In this document: one piece after another, positions 39,348-42,928 of the stretch
How the letters are laid out: each line of letters starts with the position of its first letter
Position numbering within the stretch: position 1 is the first letter of the stretch
NCBI GenBank assembly: GCA_964588555.1
Contig: CAZPPT010000011.1
Coordinates: forward strand, 1-42,928
Reading direction: 5' to 3'
Source of the DNA: JAGVWJ01 sp964588555
Lineage (GTDB): Archaea; Micrarchaeota; Micrarchaeia; Anstonellales; Bilamarchaeaceae
DNA length: 42,928 nucleotides
Program-made: the position numbers and the translations under genes
The notes under the pieces: model-generated
What the model saw: the letters and a program-made list of their open reading frames with translations, nothing else
Told to the model about the DNA's origin: nothing
Database searches by the model: none

Positions 39348-39621
39348 AGTTCAGGAAATAGCTTGAACTTATGTTCCTTAATAATGAAAAGGGTCTCGAC
39401 GTGCCGAACCATGGGAAACGCATCCTTGAATGATTGGATAATTTCATAATAGTGATAATTATCACGTGCTTCAAGGTCAAGCTCAATTCAGCTAGAGATA
39501 ATGCACAATTACACACCTTATACAGAACACGTGCGTTTGGGTCATTATTTTGATAGTGTGGGTCTTTGGTTTCTCTATCTAAAAAGGCAATATAGTTAAA
39601 ACGACGTTCGAGGTATATGTG
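39344..39621 (-). pseudogene. Frameshifted remnant of an unknown gene
   Basis: One frame reads HIYLERRFNYIAFLDRETKD, PHYQNNDPNARVLYKVCN and CALSLAEL; then, across about 39475-39493, the frame must change to give ELDLEARDNYHYYEIIQS, FKDAFPMVRHVETLFIIK, EHKFKLFPEL and a stop at 39344. Both halves look protein-like, and the upstream frame is closed by a stop at 39622-39624 with no start codon. It is a degraded gene, or one hit by a sequencing frameshift. The family is unknown. Confidence 0.45.
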
Positions 39622-39638
39622 TTACGTATGATCAAAAT

Positions 39639-40319
39639 CTATTTCTTATCCTTCCCTAAAATCGCCTCATAATCACTAACCCGCCCAATATCCTGCCATT
39701 TGCCCGTGTGCTCGTATACTGCAATTTTCTTGCCCTCTTTGAGGAGACGTGGAAACACATCCTTTGCAAAGTCCTCCTTGGGACGGATATACTCAAAGAT
39801 CGCCGGCTCAAGGACGTAGATACCTGCGTTAATGTAATGCTCAAGCACAGGTTTTTCAACAAATGCTGCAACGGAACGATTTTTGACTTCTACCACCCCG
39901 TATTCGATGGAGGTCGTATGTTTTACCACGCACATGGTCGCAAACGCCTTTGACTTTTTATGAAACTCAAGCATATCAGTAAGTGAGACGTCGTTAACCG
40001 TATCGCCCATTGCAACAATAAATGGGCCCGCGATTGAACCTCTTTTTGGAATGATCGAGCCGGCAGTTTTCTGGGGTTCATGTTCAATGAGGTAGTCGAT
40101 TTGCAGGCCAAACGATGCGCCGTCCTTGAAATAGCCCATGATCTGTTCTTTTAGGTAACCGACTGTAATCGTGACATGCGTAATGCCATGCTTTTTCAAG
40201 TTCTCAAGAACAAAGAGAAGCATAGGCTTTCCGTTTATTGGAAGCATTGGTTTTGGGCTCGTAAGGGTATATGGCCGTAAACGCGTGCCTTCACCACCTG
40301 CTAATACAATTGCATCCAT
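39639..40319 (-). CDS. Sugar-phosphate nucleotidyltransferase
   Basis: 226 residues. MDAIVLAGGEGTRLRPYT is the nucleotide-binding signature, with SPKPMLPINGKPML next. Later GDTVNDVSL has the metal Asp, VEKP the sugar-contact motif, and YINAGIYVLEP the second Lys/Asp region. No left-handed beta-helix follows, so it is a stand-alone pyrophosphorylase: NDP-sugar formation from sugar-1-phosphate (glucose or GlcNAc or mannose). ATG 40319 follows GTAGGTGGACAT. It is the last gene of the Alba-DUF92 operon and could feed the GPT operon with activated sugar. Confidence 0.9.
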   Translation of the reverse strand: MDAIVLAGGEGTRLRPYTLTSPKPMLPINGKPMLLFVLENLKKHGITHVTITVGYLKEQIMGYFKDGASFGLQIDYLIEHEPQKTAGSIIPKRGSIAGPFIVAMGDTVNDVSLTDMLEFHKKSKAFATMCVVKHTTSIEYGVVEVKNRSVAAFVEKPVLEHYINAGIYVLEPAIFEYIRPKEDFAKDVFPRLLKEGKKIAVYEHTGKWQDIGRVSDYEAILGKDKK

Positions 40320-40327
40320 ATGTCCAC

Positions 40328-40942
40328 CTACAATAAATAATACCCTAAAACTGCGCCGCTTAGGGAGCATATAAAATTGGTAGTGCCCTTGGTACCAATG
40401 CCCATCTCTTCAAAAATTCCGACCACGCTGTCAATAACGGAACCGGCAAAGCCGATGAGAGTTATGATAAGTGCCTGTGTCGGATTAATTCCAAATATAA
40501 AAATTGATATGGTCGCAATAAGGGCGGCGCCAAGAAGGGACGCGACAAAACCGACAACGCTTACTGCCCCGCTTTTTCCTGCGCGTACGCTTGCAAAGCT
40601 CCCAAGGTAAATGGGGTTGCCTGAAAGCACGCCAAGTTCGGAAGCAAACTTATCGGCGCTGACCGCCGCAAGTGTCGCAATATACGGGATTGACCCAAGG
40701 AATGGCGAGCCGACTGCAAGGATGGTTGGGAGGAGCCCGTTAGAAAGGACGTTTTCCCAACTCCGTTCATGTTCATAGATCCCCATCTCGCGTTTTCTGC
40801 GGTTCTCGTATTTTGTGGCAACAACGGCAGAAAACAGGAATATAAGGATAAGCGCAAGATAACTAAGCCCCCCAAAGACGGCAATAAGGAGCCCCATTGC
40901 AAGGGCTAACATAAGGCCATATTTGTCAAGCATAACAGGCAT
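40328..40942 (-). CDS. DUF92/TMEM19-family membrane protein (polyprenol or phytol phosphate kinase-like)
   Basis: 204 residues with about six spans. The recognisable DUF92 features are VLSNGLLPTILAVGS, ADKFASELGVLSG (the acidic signature), GAVSVVGFVASLLGA and SVIDSVVGIFEEMGIGTKG. Plant VTE6 in this family phosphorylates phytyl phosphate; archaeal members probably handle isoprenoid phosphates. GGTGAGG upstream fits ATG 40942. The stop lies eight bases before the nucleotidyltransferase start. A link to the nearby polyprenol-using GPT is attractive but unproven. Confidence 0.85.
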   Translation of the reverse strand: MPVMLDKYGLMLALAMGLLIAVFGGLSYLALILIFLFSAVVATKYENRRKREMGIYEHERSWENVLSNGLLPTILAVGSPFLGSIPYIATLAAVSADKFASELGVLSGNPIYLGSFASVRAGKSGAVSVVGFVASLLGAALIATISIFIFGINPTQALIITLIGFAGSVIDSVVGIFEEMGIGTKGTTNFICSLSGAVLGYYLL

Positions 40943-40965
40943 CAGAGCTACCTCACCGCATCAAG

Positions 40966-41268
40966 TCACTGTTTTTTTGACAAGCAGATCTCGATTGCGG
41001 AAACCTTGCTTTTCGACCCGTCTTCTGACATGAGTTCTTCTGTTTTTATCTGTATGTCCTTTACCATGACATCGGGCATATACCTGTTGCGCACAATTTC
41101 GGCAACGTCAACGGCCATTGATATGACCTTACCCCGCGCCTTTATAAAAACCTCATCTGCACCATTATTAAACTGGGTAACAACCGCAAGCACGTAACTG
41201 ATCGGCCCTTTTTTCCCTACAAAAACTGTGTTGTCCTTTTTCACTTCTGTTTGTTGCGTTTCTTCCAT
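40966..41268 (-). CDS. alba: Alba chromatin/RNA-binding protein
   Basis: 100 residues, the Alba length with a ten-residue acidic N-terminal tail. VFVGKKGPISYVLAVVTQFNNG contains the central Lys-Lys for nucleic-acid binding, then DEVFIKARGKVISMAVDVAEIVRNRY and KDIQIKTEEL. Alba dimers coat DNA and bind RNA, controlled by Lys acetylation in some archaea. GAGGTG is upstream: ATG 41268 leaves six bases and ATG 41271 leaves three; either is possible. It begins a leftward operon with DUF92 and nucleotidyltransferase genes. Confidence 0.95.
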   Translation of the reverse strand: MEETQQTEVKKDNTVFVGKKGPISYVLAVVTQFNNGADEVFIKARGKVISMAVDVAEIVRNRYMPDVMVKDIQIKTEELMSEDGSKSKVSAIEICLSKKQ

Positions 41269-41471
41269 CATATACACCTCTAACGTGTTTCGTATTTTAT
41301 TTCGCTTATCCAAAAAATTGAGCAATAAATTACTATTCTATTGTATTTATAAAGTTAGCGGGATGAAAGACGAAAAAAAGTGAAACCTGTGCGGCGATCG
41401 ACGAATTTTTATACGGGGGGAAAGATAATAAATTGGCATAACCATAAAGGAAATACCAAAACAGTGATTCA

Positions 41472-42770
41472 ATGAATACCTATGGCCAGACGCATCACCG
41501 AATCGCACCCGCCTCATACAAACCCAGGACTCAGAATAGGCAACCGATTATAGAATCATTAAACCACCGCCGCCTCATACGCATGCCAAGTAGAACGCTC
41601 CTCGCAACCCCGCAAACGGCCGGCCGGCGGCAGGTGCAACTTTGTTTTGAGTCAATTGTTGCACCGACACTTGGGGACATACTTGATACATACTGGCAAG
41701 GTGAAAGAACGGAATCAAAGAAACACGGTGAGCGGGTCATACATGACATGTACCAGTTTGCAAGCGATGTACACGCTTATCAAAAACGCAAAAGTGGCGC
41801 AAACCACCTGGCACATACTGCCCAGGTTGGATATTACGCCGCAGAGGCGCGGGGCAGACACATTGAAATAGCAGCTGGCCTTGGACACGACACGATTGAG
41901 GACTATGAAGGCAATGAACTTCTGTATCTACGTCTTATAGACAGGTTTGGGAAGGCAATTGCCCGTGAGATTGATTTTGTAACAAAGCCGCGCGTTTATA
42001 ATGATAGGTATTTTGTCTTTCCAAACGGCAATGCGTATGATATGGAAAAAAAAGAATGGCTCCAGCTGGAGTATGGGGACTATGTTGGCCCAAAAACAAT
42101 GCGTAAATGCCCACCTCAACTAAAAGAACTGCGTGAGCAGGTATTTTTTACACGGCTCATAAGTTTCGAGGGATTACGGTCGCTTCTCTTGCGATGCTTT
42201 GACGAATATGCCAACCTAAGGGATGTCGATTATATGAGCGATGAGAAACAGCTAAAACGGCTGCGGCGGGTGGTGAACTTTATCCGGGACATAGTCGCAC
42301 GGCTCCATTATGGGCTTTTGTTAAAATTTGATGATGAGTTAAGGTTGCGTTGGCCTTATGAATTAAAAAATTATGAAACAAGCGAATACAGGAGAAGCTC
42401 GGTATTGATGTTACCCCCACTTGAAGAACTTGACTATGGCATGATACGAAGGATCCCCGTGAGAATACCTGGCAATATGAGCATCTCGATCTATGGAGCT
42501 GGAACCGGGGTGCGGATAGGTCTCCCGCAGTCGGGCAACGGCCGCTGTGCAGAATGGGTAAAGACAATCATAAGAGATCTTGGGGGGACGATCTGCACAT
42601 CTCGAAGTGCGCTTCATGGGTTTAATCTTGACGCAAAGGAACGGATGTTTAGAGTTGATGGGTTAGATCTCACAGAAACAGGCGTCCGGGAAGAGCTCAA
42701 GAAGAAACTTGGCTTATTGGTTAAAAAGATGGCACATGAATACGAACTGGATGCCGCAAGGAAGGCGTGA
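41472..42770 (+). CDS. RelA/SpoT-like HD hydrolase-domain protein
   Basis: 432 residues. Residues about 93-195 contain an HD domain with the RelA/SpoT pattern: NHLAHTAQVGYYAAEARG (His115), IAAGLGHDTIEDYEGN with His139-Asp140 and the ED pair at 143-144, and later FTRLISFEGLRSLLLRCFDEYANLRDV (a further metal-site Asp). The synthetase domain is absent. The C-terminal half (about 270-432) is of unknown type. Hydrolysis of (p)ppGpp or a related nucleotide is the likely activity, judged from the motif. GTGATTC precedes the ATG, and TTTTTATAC at about 41406-41414 is the promoter. The stop overlaps the next gene (ATGA). Confidence 0.72.
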   Translation: MNTYGQTHHRIAPASYKPRTQNRQPIIESLNHRRLIRMPSRTLLATPQTAGRRQVQLCFESIVAPTLGDILDTYWQGERTESKKHGERVIHDMYQFASDVHAYQKRKSGANHLAHTAQVGYYAAEARGRHIEIAAGLGHDTIEDYEGNELLYLRLIDRFGKAIAREIDFVTKPRVYNDRYFVFPNGNAYDMEKKEWLQLEYGDYVGPKTMRKCPPQLKELREQVFFTRLISFEGLRSLLLRCFDEYANLRDVDYMSDEKQLKRLRRVVNFIRDIVARLHYGLLLKFDDELRLRWPYELKNYETSEYRRSSVLMLPPLEELDYGMIRRIPVRIPGNMSISIYGAGTGVRIGLPQSGNGRCAEWVKTIIRDLGGTICTSRSALHGFNLDAKERMFRVDGLDLTETGVREELKKKLGLLVKKMAHEYELDAARKA

Positions 42771-42928
42771 TGAATATGAGGATCGCCGTCTGTACAAGCA
42801 TGGTATTTACCGAAGAGATGCTAAAAGTTAAGAAAGAACTTGAAGAAAATGGGCATACGGTATTTGTCTCTGAGTTTGCAAATGAGTATGTTGGCAAAAG
42901 TGAAAGTGAGAAGGAAACGCTTACGATT
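42770..42928 (+). CDS. Partial nucleoside-deoxyribosyltransferase-like protein (runs off the window)
   Basis: 53 residues seen, starting at ATG 42770 in overlap with the HD gene stop; a second in-frame ATG is at 42776. RIAVCTSMVFTEEMLKVKKE followed by LEENGHTVFVSEF resembles the N-terminal Rossmann-like strand-helix of NDT/YtoQ-type proteins (small-molecule nucleotide handling). Catalytic residues would lie beyond the window. Translational coupling with the HD hydrolase suggests a shared nucleotide-related task; this is inference from little sequence. Confidence 0.5.
   Translation, partial: MNMRIAVCTSMVFTEEMLKVKKELEENGHTVFVSEFANEYVGKSESEKETLTI

Overview
The window is archaeal chromosomal DNA, very probably from a DPANN archaeon; a Micrarchaeota- or Diapherotrites-like lineage is my inference. 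The evidence is an archaeal-type aspartyl-tRNA synthetase, Alba, RtcB with archease, a class II HMG-CoA reductase, a GPT/Alg7-like glycosyltransferase, a class III signal-peptide pilin, TATA boxes about 25 bases upstream of many genes (often leaderless), and GGTGAT-type ribosome binding sites. Genes are densely packed, commonly with ATGA or TGATG overlaps.

Layout. 1-4.5 kb: a broken GNAT gene, an aldehyde dehydrogenase, a secreted DsbA-like protein without its CXXC, an AhpD-like protein, a zinc ribbon, a lipoprotein, an alkylguanine-DNA alkyltransferase and a peptidoglycan-amidase-like protein. 4.5-11.5 kb: a Ca2+-type P-ATPase, a dUTPase-like gene, an HTH protein with a palindromic operator, archease, a CobW-family GTPase and a SpeD-like protein. 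11.6-16.4 kb: a Mut7-C nuclease, a pilin, a PLP enzyme, RtcB and a Ni/Co transporter. 16.4-24 kb: threonine dehydrogenase and glycine C-acetyltransferase (threonine to glycine plus acetyl-CoA), then a three-gene operon (unknown, HD hydrolase, swivelling phosphohistidine domain) divergent from a TrmB regulator with a palindrome between them. 24-32.2 kb: three interrupted tRNA genes, AspRS, an AlkD-like protein, a Zot-like ATPase, a dienelactone hydrolase and a small island. 32.2-42.9 kb: SRPBCC and metallo-beta-lactamase proteins, SurE, a YdjM-like protein, an operon of wHTH, HMG-CoA reductase, a membrane protein and GPT, an operon of Alba, DUF92 and a nucleotidyltransferase, and a RelA/SpoT-like HD protein.

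The most remarkable content is RNA. tRNA-Lys(TTT), tRNA-Cys(GCA) and tRNA-His(GTG) are cut by seven introns in total, in the D-loop (1), anticodon loop (3) and T-loop (3). No single long ORF shows any of them. Four junctions form convincing bulge-helix-bulge pairings. Three long introns (D- and T-loop of tRNA-Lys, anticodon loop of tRNA-His) are recognisably homologous. A hairpin of the form C-rich/T4-6, three-base loop, A4-6/G-rich recurs in all but one of the introns, in both orientations, and also directly abuts the 5' end of tRNA-His. This looks like a proliferating family of tRNA introns or hairpins. RtcB and its activator archease, which join tRNA exons, are encoded in the same window.

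The 3' end of tRNA-His is repeated 1.67 kb away. Between the copies lie a HicB-HicA toxin-antitoxin pair and a TIR/deoxyribosyltransferase-like protein, which reads as a small defence-type island inserted at a tRNA 3' end with no integrase of its own.
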